A stretch of DNA of 64,000 bases from Halomonas sp. 'Soap Lake #6' (GTDB lineage: Bacteria; Pseudomonadota; Gammaproteobacteria; Pseudomonadales; Halomonadaceae). Positions within the stretch are counted from its first letter, which is position 1. Every line of letters starts with the position of its first letter. Shown here one piece after another: positions 24,101-32,280 of the stretch. The notes beneath the pieces were generated by a model. It saw only the letters and a program-made list of their open reading frames with translations, made no database searches and had not been told where the DNA came from. The stretch spans positions 806,001 to 870,000 of the forward strand of contig NZ_CP020469.1 in NCBI RefSeq assembly GCF_003031405.1, given 5' to 3'. A program made the position numbers and the translations under genes.

Positions 24101-25928
24101 GGGTGCGTTTAACCACCTGCATATTTTTGTCGACCCAAATCCCGATGCAGATGCGGCCTTTGCCGAACGTAAGCGGTTGTTCAATTTGCCCCGCTCAAGC
24201 TGGGAAGATTATAGCGCTGAGCTGATTTCCAAAGGTGGTGGTGTCTTTAGCCGTAGTGCTAAATCCATCGTCATTACGCCTGAAATGCAGAAAGTATTTG
24301 GCATTGAGGAAACACGCCTGTCGCCCAACGACCTCATTCGCGCCATGCTAAAAGCGAAAGTTGATCTTATTTGGAACGGTGGTATTGGCACCTATGTGAA
24401 AAGCTCTGAGGAAACCGACGCCGATGTGGGTGACAAAGCCAATGATGCACTGCGTATTAATGGTGCAGAGCTAAACTGTCGCGTAGTGGGCGAAGGTGGC
24501 AACCTGGGCTTTACCCAGCGTGGCCGGATGGAAGCGGCAGCCAATGGAGTGCGGGTTTACACCGACTTTATTGATAACGCCGGTGGGGTTAACTGCTCCG
24601 ACCATGAGGTCAATATCAAGATATTGATCGATGAAGTGGTTAAGCGTGGCGATATGACCGACAAGCAACGCAACCAACTACTGGCGGAAATGACAGAAGA
24701 GGTCGCTGACCTGGTTATTCTGGATAACTATCGCCAAACCCAAGCACTGGATCTGTCAGAAATTCTTTCCCACCATGGGATGGGACCCTATCGCCGCTTT
24801 ATTAGTGAGCTGGAGTCTGCTGGACAAATCGATCGCGAACTCGAGTTTTTGCCCTCTGACGATGTGCTCAAAGAGCGGGCCAGTAGTGGTCAGGGTATGC
24901 GCCTGCCAGAGCTTTCAGTGCTGATCTCCTATGCCAAGAGCACTCTGAAGGGCGATTTGATCAACTCCGATGTGCCTGATGATCTCTATATCCATCGCCA
25001 TCTGGAACGCCTATTCCCGGCAGTACTGACCGAGCGCTATAAAGATGAGATGTACGAGCACCGTCTAAAGCGTGAGATTGTGGCGACTCAGGTGGCTAAT
25101 GATCTTGTCGACCATATGGGGGTTGTATTTGTCCGCCGCTTGATAGACTCCACCGGCGCAGGCCGTGCTGATATCGCCCGTGCTTACATTGTTGCCCGAG
25201 ACGCGTTTAATCTGCCTTCTCTTTGGGCGCAAATTGAAGCCCTCGATAACCAAGTGCCGAGCCGTGTGCAGTACTCCATGATGCTTGACCTGATGCGTAT
25301 GATCCGCCGCGCTACGCGCTGGTTCCTGCGCTTGCACTTAGGGCTTTCTACTCAAGACGCGATCGAGTACTTCCGCCCGCGCTTGGCCCAGTTGCAAGAG
25401 GGGATTGGCGAACTGCTGAGTGGGGAAGAGCAGGCAGCATGGCGCAAGCGCTATGACGAGCTGCAAGAAGCGGGCGTGCCGGAAGCGTTGGCCTCAACGG
25501 TGGCGGCAGCACCTAGCCTCTATGCCGGGTTAGGCATTATTCAAGCGGCGCGCATCACCAATGAGAAGCCCCAGCGGGTGGCCGAAGTGTTCTATGAAAT
25601 TGGCAGCCGCCTGGAGCTTCCCTGGATGATTCAGCAGGTTACCCACCTAGAGGTACGGGATGCCTGGCAAGCCCAGGCGCGGGAAACCTTCCGCGACGAT
25701 ATTGATCGCCAGCAGTTGGCGCTCACCACCAGCGTACTGAAGCTTGAGGCCGGAAGCCGCGATACCCAGGAGCGTGTCGCCCAGTGGCTTGAACAGCACG
25801 CTGAGCTGCATCGTCGTTGGTGCCGTCTGATTGATGAAGTACGTGGCGGTAGCGAAGGTGGGTTTGCGCTGTTTGCCGTTGCCGTACGTGAATTGGTCGA
25901 CCTTGCGGAAAGCGATAGCGAAGCATAA
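21105..25928 (+). CDS. gdhB: NAD-specific glutamate dehydrogenase, large (180-kDa) class
   Basis: A 1607-residue enzyme that oxidatively deaminates glutamate to 2-oxoglutarate and ammonia with NAD+; the class is known from Pseudomonas and Streptomyces. The long N-terminal third holds ACT-like regulatory regions. The catalytic part has [20 protein letters not shown], the catalytic-lysine region [12 protein letters not shown], and the nucleotide-binding part [15 protein letters not shown]. Length is normal for the class. The start ATG 21105 (MHYVA) is preceded by AGGTG; no better start is visible. A terminator follows, so it is probably monocistronic. It feeds the same 2-oxoglutarate pool as icd. 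Confidence 0.95.
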   Translation: [1607 protein letters not shown]

Positions 25929-25958
25929 TCTCACTTCTCTACTGCTTAACGTACACAT

Positions 25959-25990
25959 CGCGCCCTGGCTCTAGCCAGGGCGCGTTTTTG
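25959..25990 (+). terminator. Rho-independent terminator of gdhB
   Basis: CGCGCCCTGGCT (25959-25970) pairs with AGCCAGGGCGCG (25973-25984), followed by five T. Twelve perfect pairs make this the strongest terminator in the window. Confidence 0.93.
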
Positions 25991-26082
25991 TCATAGTCTA
26001 GCCTGCGACCCTGGCTCAGGTGCGCTATACTGCCCGCGCCTCGCTTTACGCCTACGCTAATCTGTCCAGGAGAGCCTCTCTG

Positions 26083-27099
26083 ATGTATAACCTCGCCCGC
26101 TCGTTGCTGTTTCGTTTAGACCCTGAAACGTCTCATGGTATGGCGCTGCGAGGGCTGGAGGCCCTGCACTGGGTGGGAGGCATTAAGCGTGTGTATGGTG
26201 ATCCGGTAGGTGATCCTATTGAGCTTATGGGACTACATTTTAATAATCGAGTAGGCTTAGCTGCTGGCTTAGACAAAAATGCTGACCATTTGGATGCGCT
26301 AGGCGCGTTGGGCTTTGGCTTTGTGGAAGTCGGTACTGTGACTCCCAAAGCGCAGCCAGGCAACCCTAAACCACGTCTATTCAGGTTGACGGGCCACGAT
26401 GCCATCATCAATCGTTTTGGTTTTAATAACAAAGGGGTAGAGCATTTAGTTCAGCAAGTAAAGCAGCGCCACTATGGTGGTATTGTCGGTATCAATATCG
26501 GTAAAAACCTGACTACCTCTGTGGAGCATGCCCTTGATGATTACCTGCTCTGTTTAGAGGCGGTCCACGGTGTGGCAGATTATATCGCGGTGAATATTTC
26601 ATCACCCAATACGCCAGGACTGCGTACGCTACAATTTGGCGAACAGTTGGATGCGTTACTAGGGCCTATACGTGCCCGTAGTCATGAGCTGGATGCTGAG
26701 ACAGGCCGTAAGGTACCTCTGTTGGTAAAAATCGCCCCTGATATGAGTGAAGAAGAAGTCGCGTTAGTAGCGGGAAGTATTGCCGGTAACGCTTTAGATG
26801 GCGTGATCGCCACGAATACCACGATTTCTCGGGAAGCGGTAAGCGGTGATCCTCAGGCAGAAGAAGCAGGGGGACTCTCCGGAAAGCCTGTATTTGAAGC
26901 ATCTAACACGGTTATTCGTCTGCTGCGCGCCCAGTTACCTACGCTGCCGATTATTGGCGTTGGGGGGATCGATAGTGGTGATACGGCAAGTGCTAAAATT
27001 GCCGCAGGAGCTGATTTGGTGCAGCTCTATTCTGGCCTGATTTATCAGGGGCCAGGGCTCGTTAGAGAGTGCGCTGAGGCGTTGAAGAAAGCGCGATAA
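26083..27099 (+). CDS. pyrD: Dihydroorotate dehydrogenase (quinone), class 2
   Basis: A 338-residue FMN enzyme bound to the inner membrane that oxidises dihydroorotate to orotate with quinone in pyrimidine synthesis. The N-terminal amphipathic segment MYNLARSLLFRLDPETSH is typical of class 2. Also seen: GLAAGLDKNADHLDALGALGFGFVEVGTVTP, catalytic serine in NISSPNTPGLR, and FMN-phosphate binding IGVGGIDSG. I start at 26083; the frame is open 21 codons further upstream, but the family opening is at MYNL. In E. coli pyrD also lies near rlmKL and rmf, so this region is conserved synteny. Confidence 0.96.
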   Translation: MYNLARSLLFRLDPETSHGMALRGLEALHWVGGIKRVYGDPVGDPIELMGLHFNNRVGLAAGLDKNADHLDALGALGFGFVEVGTVTPKAQPGNPKPRLFRLTGHDAIINRFGFNNKGVEHLVQQVKQRHYGGIVGINIGKNLTTSVEHALDDYLLCLEAVHGVADYIAVNISSPNTPGLRTLQFGEQLDALLGPIRARSHELDAETGRKVPLLVKIAPDMSEEEVALVAGSIAGNALDGVIATNTTISREAVSGDPQAEEAGGLSGKPVFEASNTVIRLLRAQLPTLPIIGVGGIDSGDTASAKIAAGADLVQLYSGLIYQGPGLVRECAEALKKAR

Positions 27100-27162
27100 A
27101 CAGCAAGGCAAGTGGCAAATGCGTGGGTATGTGCAGGTAGGTAAGGCCTGGAGTAACGCGTC

Positions 27163-27240
27163 AGTGTTAAGTATTATTAATATTGAGCATCGTTAGCGTT
27201 AAGTGCTATTAGTGTTAAGTGCTATTAGTGTTAAGTACTA
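27163..27240. repeat. 16-bp tandem array (5 copies) after pyrD
   Basis: Units start at 27163, 27179, 27195, 27211 and 27227. AGTGTTAAGTGCTATT at 27211 differs by one base from the copy at 27195. The first two and the last are more decayed. The array runs into the terminator stem of rmf. Confidence 0.9.
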
Positions 27241-27263
27241 AAAAGCCCGCTTGTAGGCGGGCT
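27240..27263 (-). terminator. Rho-independent terminator of rmf
   Basis: On the minus strand AGCCCGC (27263-27257) pairs with GCGGGCT (27250-27244), followed by five T. On the plus strand there is no T-run after the stem, so it serves rmf rather than pyrD. Confidence 0.85.
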
Positions 27264-27301
27264 CCGTATACTAAACTTAACTAGTGAAAGGTGAAAATTA
27301 A

Positions 27302-27511
27302 TTAGGTCATAACCATGGGGTTTTTATGGATGCCGGAGACGCCAGTCATACCATCCCATTGATCACCGCGCCCTTCACGCCAACCGCTCATCCAGTATTC
27401 GCGTAAATTTACATCTTGGCTGGGACAATCGTCACGAGAGCGACCCGTGACACCTGCTTTATATCCGTGAACATAAGCCCGTTGGAAGCGATCACGTTTT
27501 TGTCGTTTCAT
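27302..27511 (-). CDS. rmf: Ribosome modulation factor
   Basis: A 69-residue basic protein that dimerises 70S ribosomes into inactive 100S particles in stationary phase. The start MKRQKRDRFQRAYVHGYKAG and the block GRSRDDCP, then YWMSGWREGR, match RMF of E. coli. It has a longer C-terminus (about 15 extra residues) than the 55-residue E. coli protein. RBS AGAGG lies eight bases upstream. Ribosome-hibernation genes are usually induced at slow growth; here an inverted repeat lies about 57 bp upstream. Confidence 0.95.
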   Translation of the reverse strand: MKRQKRDRFQRAYVHGYKAGVTGRSRDDCPSQDVNLREYWMSGWREGRGDQWDGMTGVSGIHKNPMVMT

Positions 27512-27567
27512 TGGCTAACCTCTTTTCATGAAAGCCTTTGATGAGAAATAGTACGGGGTGCAACGTT

Positions 27568-27582
27568 TCGATAATTTATCGA
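27568..27582. promoter_or_regulatory. Inverted repeat upstream of rmf, candidate operator
   Basis: TCGATAA, one base, then TTATCGA: a perfect seven-base inverted repeat 57 bp before the rmf start codon. The position suits a regulator site, but no known factor is assigned. Confidence 0.35.
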
Positions 27583-27630
27583 TTCGTTTTGTATGGTTCA
27601 TCCGTCGTTTTTGATCGTTCATTCGACAGT

Positions 27631-27666
27631 GCGCCGACAACTATTATTGCACCGACAACTATTTCG
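27631..27666. repeat. 18-bp tandem duplication upstream of rlmKL
   Basis: GCGCCGACAACTATTATT is followed directly by GCACCGACAACTATTTCG; 15 of 18 bases match. Confidence 0.8.
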
Positions 27667-27952
27667 AGAGCTGACTTCAAGAGCGAGTCGTCGCACAAGC
27701 ACTAATGCCTAGCACTCACGTGCTGAACGGGCAAAGCGACGTTCTCAACCAGTCATAGGTCTACAAAAGGGGGCACATTGAGAGTGAGTAAACCCAATAG
27801 TGACCATGACGGTTAACGCATGCGTTTTTTTCAGTAGCTACACTCTTATTGTTAGACCATTATGGGGTCACTTGTCGAACATCAATTTGTAATAAGACGT
27901 AAACACATTTGCCATATACAGGAATAACGCGCCTTTGCGCGCGCTGAACACC

Positions 27953-30178
27953 ATGACTGAAACGACCCAAACTGCCCCCCTTAACCTCCTGGCAACGTGC
28001 CCTAAAGGCATAGAAGGCCTGTTGGCGGATGAACTAGCGGCCCTGGGCGCCGCACCGGGTAAAACCACCGTGGCAGGCGTTTATTTTTCAGCCAACCAAG
28101 AAACTGCCTATCGGGTGTGTCTTTGGTCCCGGCTGGCGAATCGTGTAATTTTACTGCTGACGCGGGAAGCCATGATTGATACTGCCGAGCAAGTGCGTGA
28201 AGTGGTTGCTCGGTTACCCTGGACCCAACAGCTTGCTCCAGGCAAAACGTTGGCGGTGGATTTTCATGGTCGTAGTGACCATATTCGCCATACTCGGTTT
28301 GGTGCCCAAACTGTAAAAGACGGTATTGTCGACTCACTCCAGCTGGCGGGGCAGGAGCGACCTAATATCGACATTAAAACGCCCAATCTGCGCATTTATG
28401 CCCATCTACACCGCTCCAACCTAACGCTGGGTATTGATCTTTCCGGTGAGAGTTTACATCGCCGTGGCTATCGCCGTGATGTTGGTCATGCGCCGTTAAA
28501 AGAGAACTTAGCTGCTGCATTATTGGTACGTGCAGGCTGGCCTGAGCGGGCAAAAGCTGGTGAGCCGTTGCTAGACCCCTTGTGTGGTGCTGGTACGCTG
28601 TTGATTGAAGCTGCTTTGATGGCCGCTGACCAAGCGCCTAACCTCAATCGTGAGCGCTTTGGCTTTCATGGCTGGGCAGGCCACGACGAATCACTATGGC
28701 AAGAGCTTAAGCGTGAAGCAGAGGCGCGAGCCTCGATAGGCCGTAAGCGCTGTAAGACGGCGCTGGTGGGCTTTGATCAAAGCCCTGCGGCGCTATCTGC
28801 CGCGAAAGCGAACGCCATGCGTGCAGGCATTCCAGCGCTAATTACCCTACATGGGCAAAGCCTTGCTCAGCTAACGAGGCCAGAGACGCTGACCGCCGAG
28901 CAGGGGCTGTTAATCACTAACCCACCTTATGGCGAGCGCTTGGGTGAATTGCCAGAGCTGGTTCGCCTATACGCCCAGCTGGGTGAAAAGGCCAAAGCGC
29001 TGTTCCCTGGTTGGACGTTGGCACTGTTTACCGGCAACCCCGATTTAGGCCACCGCCTGGGACTGCGCGCTCATAAACAGTACGCTCTGAAAAATGGCGC
29101 TTTGGATGCCAAGCTGCTGCTAATGGAGATCGGCAGCCGTCAAGCTGGGGTCGATGCTTCCTCCGAGTTGGTGCAACAAAACGGCGATGCTGGTCAGCAG
29201 GGTATTGTTAATGAAAAACCTGCCGTGTCAGAAAATGCACAAATGTTTGCCAACCGGCTGGCGAAAAACCAGAAACGTCTGAAAAAGTGGCTAAAACAGA
29301 GTGGTGAGAGCTGCTATCGTATTTATGATGCTGATATGCCGGAATATGCCTTGGCGGTAGATCGTTACGGTGATCGAGTGCACGTGCAAGAGTACGCGGC
29401 GCCTAGCTCAATTAACCCTGCCCAGGCACAAAAGCGGCTATTCGATGCGCTGGAAGTGCTCCCTGATGCGCTGGGCGTTGATGCCAGCAAGGTCTATATC
29501 AAGCGTCGTGAGCGGCAAACTGGTAGCGCCCAGTACCAAAAACGTGATGCTAGTGGTGAAAGATTTGAAGTGCGCGAAGGTAGTGCGCGCCTTTGGGTGA
29601 ACTTGCGTGATTACCTAGACACTGGCTTGTTTTTGGATCACCGTCCTGTGCGCCGTATGTTGGGTGAAATGGCCAGCGGCAAGCGCTTTTTGAACCTGTT
29701 TTGCTACACTGCCACGGCAACCGTGCAAGCTGCACTGGGCGGTGCAAGTGACAGTGTCAGTGTTGATATGTCGAATACCTACCTGGAGTGGGCACGAGAT
29801 AATTTTGCGCTGAATAAACTGGATCCACGGTTACATCGAGTGGTACGTGATGACTGCTTCCGTTGGTTGGAAACCGCTAACGCTGAGTTTGATTTGATCT
29901 TCATGGATCCGCCGACATTTTCGAACTCCAAAAAAATGCGCGACACTCTAGACGTACAACGTGACCACCCGCGGCTAGTAGAGCTTGCCATGGCGCGTCT
30001 TGCTCCAGGTGGAACACTGGTGTTCTCGAACAATCAGCGGCGTTTCAAGCTGGATGAGGCACTTAGTGAGCGCTACGCGGTGGAGGATATTACCTCGCGT
30101 ACCTTTGATCCTGATTTTCAGCGGCGCACCAATCTGCATCATGTCTTTTTGTTACGCCACAAACCGTCATCAGTATAA
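27953..30178 (+). CDS. rlmL: Bifunctional 23S rRNA methyltransferase (m2G2445 / m7G2069)
   Basis: A 741-residue fusion (RlmKL) of two SAM methyltransferases acting on 23S rRNA helix 74. The N-terminal half has a THUMP-type region (about 1-160) and an RlmL catalytic domain with LLDPLCGAGTLLIEAALM and the NPPYGER motif. The C-terminal half (about 430-741) is the RlmK part with FLNLFCYTATATVQAAL and DPPTFSNSKKM. The full fusion is present, as in gammaproteobacteria. I use ATG 27953; a TTG six codons upstream is an alternative, and neither has a strong RBS. Confidence 0.95.
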   Translation: MTETTQTAPLNLLATCPKGIEGLLADELAALGAAPGKTTVAGVYFSANQETAYRVCLWSRLANRVILLLTREAMIDTAEQVREVVARLPWTQQLAPGKTLAVDFHGRSDHIRHTRFGAQTVKDGIVDSLQLAGQERPNIDIKTPNLRIYAHLHRSNLTLGIDLSGESLHRRGYRRDVGHAPLKENLAAALLVRAGWPERAKAGEPLLDPLCGAGTLLIEAALMAADQAPNLNRERFGFHGWAGHDESLWQELKREAEARASIGRKRCKTALVGFDQSPAALSAAKANAMRAGIPALITLHGQSLAQLTRPETLTAEQGLLITNPPYGERLGELPELVRLYAQLGEKAKALFPGWTLALFTGNPDLGHRLGLRAHKQYALKNGALDAKLLLMEIGSRQAGVDASSELVQQNGDAGQQGIVNEKPAVSENAQMFANRLAKNQKRLKKWLKQSGESCYRIYDADMPEYALAVDRYGDRVHVQEYAAPSSINPAQAQKRLFDALEVLPDALGVDASKVYIKRRERQTGSAQYQKRDASGERFEVREGSARLWVNLRDYLDTGLFLDHRPVRRMLGEMASGKRFLNLFCYTATATVQAALGGASDSVSVDMSNTYLEWARDNFALNKLDPRLHRVVRDDCFRWLETANAEFDLIFMDPPTFSNSKKMRDTLDVQRDHPRLVELAMARLAPGGTLVFSNNQRRFKLDEALSERYAVEDITSRTFDPDFQRRTNLHHVFLLRHKPSSV

Positions 30179-30189
30179 GAGCGAGGGTG

Positions 30190-30525
30190 ATGATCCAACT
30201 ATCGATTTACACCACTCTGGGCTGTCATCTATGTGCCCAGCTAGAAGCGCTAGTAACAACGCTAGCGAACCAAGAGGTAGCGCTGCACCGTATCGAAATC
30301 AGCGACGATGCTGTGCTTGTGGAGCGTTATGGGGTGCGTATTCCGGTCTTGGTGGATAACGCAGGTGTCGAGCTAGATCGAGGGTTTGATTTGGAACGGC
30401 TAAGTAATTGGCTGCAAGAGCGTGGCTGGTTGGATGAAGCGGCACTTAAAGCGATTACCTCGCCGCCTGAAAAAGCACCGCCGGTAGGCGCACATCAGCG
30501 TAACGGGCGGCGTTTTTTGGGTTGA
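30190..30525 (+). CDS. Glutaredoxin-like thiol protein (DUF836 type)
   Basis: A 111-residue small thioredoxin-fold protein. The N-terminus IQLSIYTTLGCHLC carries a C-x-x-C pair (Cys-12 and Cys-15) in the position of the redox motif, and RYGVRIPVLV supplies the cis-Pro loop. The last 30 residues are an unrelated Pro/Lys/Arg-rich tail. It starts 11 bp after rlmKL, so it is probably co-transcribed. Its partner is unknown; the family is often called glutaredoxin family protein with no tested function. GTG 30187 directly before the ATG is an alternative start. Confidence 0.82.
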   Translation: MIQLSIYTTLGCHLCAQLEALVTTLANQEVALHRIEISDDAVLVERYGVRIPVLVDNAGVELDRGFDLERLSNWLQERGWLDEAALKAITSPPEKAPPVGAHQRNGRRFLG

Positions 30526-30554
30526 TTTTTTAGTTAGCCCCATACCCAATCAAG

Positions 30555-30598
30555 GGGTAGAGAGGTTAAGGTCAAAGGGTAGAGAGGCTAAAGTGCGT
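30555..30598. repeat. 22-bp tandem duplication between convergent genes
   Basis: GGGTAGAGAGGTTAAGGTCA plus two bases (30555-30576) is followed by a copy at 30577-30598 that shares GGGTAGAGAGG. The second copy overlaps the 3' end of the WGR-like gene. Confidence 0.7.
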
Positions 30599-30869
30599 CA
30601 AGTAGCGATAGCTGGCGCATAGCTTCTTGCCCTTCGGGCGTATGATCGGCTGCCTCTAATACCTTGCGGAAACCCCGCGATGTTTGGATGGTAGCCTCAT
30701 CTTCTAGCCACATTTGCGCTTGCTCAAGGGTATCTGCCAATTGGTGCTTTAGCCCGCCAAACTGGGTGCCGATTTGTCCCCAGGCGCGGCTAAAAATCCA
30801 GTCGCCAAACATATCCTGGTGAATATGTACCAACACATAGTCATGGTCGGTTTCCCAGCGTACGATCAC
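30588..30869 (-). CDS. Small WGR-like domain protein
   Basis: A 93-residue protein. The N-terminal two thirds (VRWETDHDYVLVHIHQDMFG, then SRAWGQIGTQFGGLKHQ) resemble the WGR fold known from poly(ADP-ribose) polymerases and MolR-type proteins, with WGQIGT standing for the namesake WGR. The rest is helical with no motif. The start is GTG, backed by AAGGAG upstream. It is divergent from pdxB (84-bp spacer) and convergent with the glutaredoxin-like gene. The function is unknown; nucleic-acid binding is only suggested by the fold. Confidence 0.75.
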   Translation of the reverse strand: MIVRWETDHDYVLVHIHQDMFGDWIFSRAWGQIGTQFGGLKHQLADTLEQAQMWLEDEATIQTSRGFRKVLEAADHTPEGQEAMRQLSLLDAL

Positions 30870-30953
30870 AACACTCTCCTTAAATGCCCTTCAAACACGC
30901 CTGCCCATCAAGCCGTTGCGGGCGTATTGTAAAGCCCGGATACCAAAACGCCT

Positions 30954-32129
30954 ATGAAACTTGTAATTGACGCTAATATCCCTGCTTCCGATGCCTGTTT
31001 TGGTGCCTTTGGGACGCTTATCCGCATACCAGGGCGAGAAATTAGCGCCTGCGATGTGGCTGAAGCCGATGCCCTGATTGTGCGCTCTATCACTCAGGTT
31101 AATCGGGCTCTGTTGGCACAAAGCTCGGTGCGCTTTGTAGGCACCTGTACGATTGGCACTGACCATATTGATCATGAACTATTAACCGAGCGAGGCATTC
31201 ACTTTGCCAGCGCTCCTGGCTGTAATGCGGAGGCGGTGGTTGACTATGTACTTAGCAGCCTGCTCACCGTTGGCGAACGTGAAGGCTGGCCGCTTCTTGA
31301 GCGCAAGGTGGGGGTCGTAGGTGTTGGCAATGTTGGCAGCCGCTTGCAGCAGCGCTTGCAAGCGCTGGGGGTGGAAACGCTGTTGTGCGATCCGCCTCGA
31401 GCAGAAAAAGCACGTGAAGGGCAGGACGGTGCTGGGATAGAAGGGCAGCAGGGCTTCGTATCATTGGATGAATTGATCGACAGGTGTGACGTGCTCTGTC
31501 TGCATACGCCGCTTGTGAGTGATGGCCCTCACGCCACCTATCAACTACTCAATGCCCAACGGATTAATGAGCTTGCTCCTGGCACGGTGCTACTTAATGC
31601 TGGGCGTGGCGACTGTGTTGATGGCCTGGCACTGCGCAGCCGCTTAGCGGGTAAGGGCGATATCACTGCTATTTTTGATGTGTGGGAAGAGGAGCCGGGG
31701 ATAGATGCCGGGCTACGAGATTTAGTGGCGCTTGCCACACCGCATATTGCCGGGCACAGTCTGGACGGAAAGCTGCGTGGTAGTTGGATGATTCAACAGG
31801 CATTGGCCGCGCTGGAAGGGCGGCCACGCCAAACTCCCTTTAGTGAGCTTTGCCCGCCGCCAGCGCTGGCGACCTTAACGTTGCAGCATATGCTGCCAGT
31901 AGAAGATGCGCTACGCCTCTGTGTGCGTGCCGTTTACGACGTACGCCGTGACCACGATGACTTGCAGCGCCAGATATTCCAGCAGGGGATCAAGAGAGGG
32001 TTTGATTACTGTCGCGCCCACTATCCGTTGCGCCGTGAATTCAACACACTCACTGTACAGCTATCAGGTGAAGCGATAGCACTAGCAGGCATACTGCGCG
32101 GGGCAGGGTTTAATGTGGATGCGAGCTAG
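30954..32129 (+). CDS. pdxB: Erythronate-4-phosphate dehydrogenase
   Basis: A 391-residue D-2-hydroxyacid dehydrogenase that oxidises 4-phospho-D-erythronate in pyridoxal phosphate synthesis. Seen: the PdxB opening MKLVIDANIPASDACFGAFG, FVGTCTIGTDHID, the NAD-binding VGVVGVGNVGSRLQQRL, the Arg/Glu/His triad regions LLNAGRGDCVD and TPHIAGHSLDGK, and the C-terminal dimerisation domain found only in PdxB (about 290-391). No strong RBS is visible. PLP made through this route serves, among others, the aminotransferase alaA in this window. Confidence 0.95.
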   Translation: MKLVIDANIPASDACFGAFGTLIRIPGREISACDVAEADALIVRSITQVNRALLAQSSVRFVGTCTIGTDHIDHELLTERGIHFASAPGCNAEAVVDYVLSSLLTVGEREGWPLLERKVGVVGVGNVGSRLQQRLQALGVETLLCDPPRAEKAREGQDGAGIEGQQGFVSLDELIDRCDVLCLHTPLVSDGPHATYQLLNAQRINELAPGTVLLNAGRGDCVDGLALRSRLAGKGDITAIFDVWEEEPGIDAGLRDLVALATPHIAGHSLDGKLRGSWMIQQALAALEGRPRQTPFSELCPPPALATLTLQHMLPVEDALRLCVRAVYDVRRDHDDLQRQIFQQGIKRGFDYCRAHYPLRREFNTLTVQLSGEAIALAGILRGAGFNVDAS

Positions 32130-32280
32130 TATTCAATGCTTGTCCACATTAGTCTTTGGGTCAGAAAGTAAAACAGTCTCTTTTAATCAGTATTGCAGTA
32201 TTACGTGCTGACTTGGCATTGAAGGGTATTGAGCATCTAATAATTAAGCTGCGCGTATTTGAGCGCTGGGAGCAATAGAC

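Larger units (their letters stand above)
27512..27952. other. 441-bp divergent spacer between rmf and rlmKL
   Basis: Holds no credible ORF. It contains an inverted repeat near rmf (27568-27582) and an 18-bp direct duplication (27631-27666). The rest shows nothing I can name. It must carry the promoters of rmf and rlmKL. Confidence 0.6.

Noticed and set aside
16380..27240. Tandem arrays as CRISPR
   Set aside because: Units are contiguous without spacers, are too short, and there are no cas genes.
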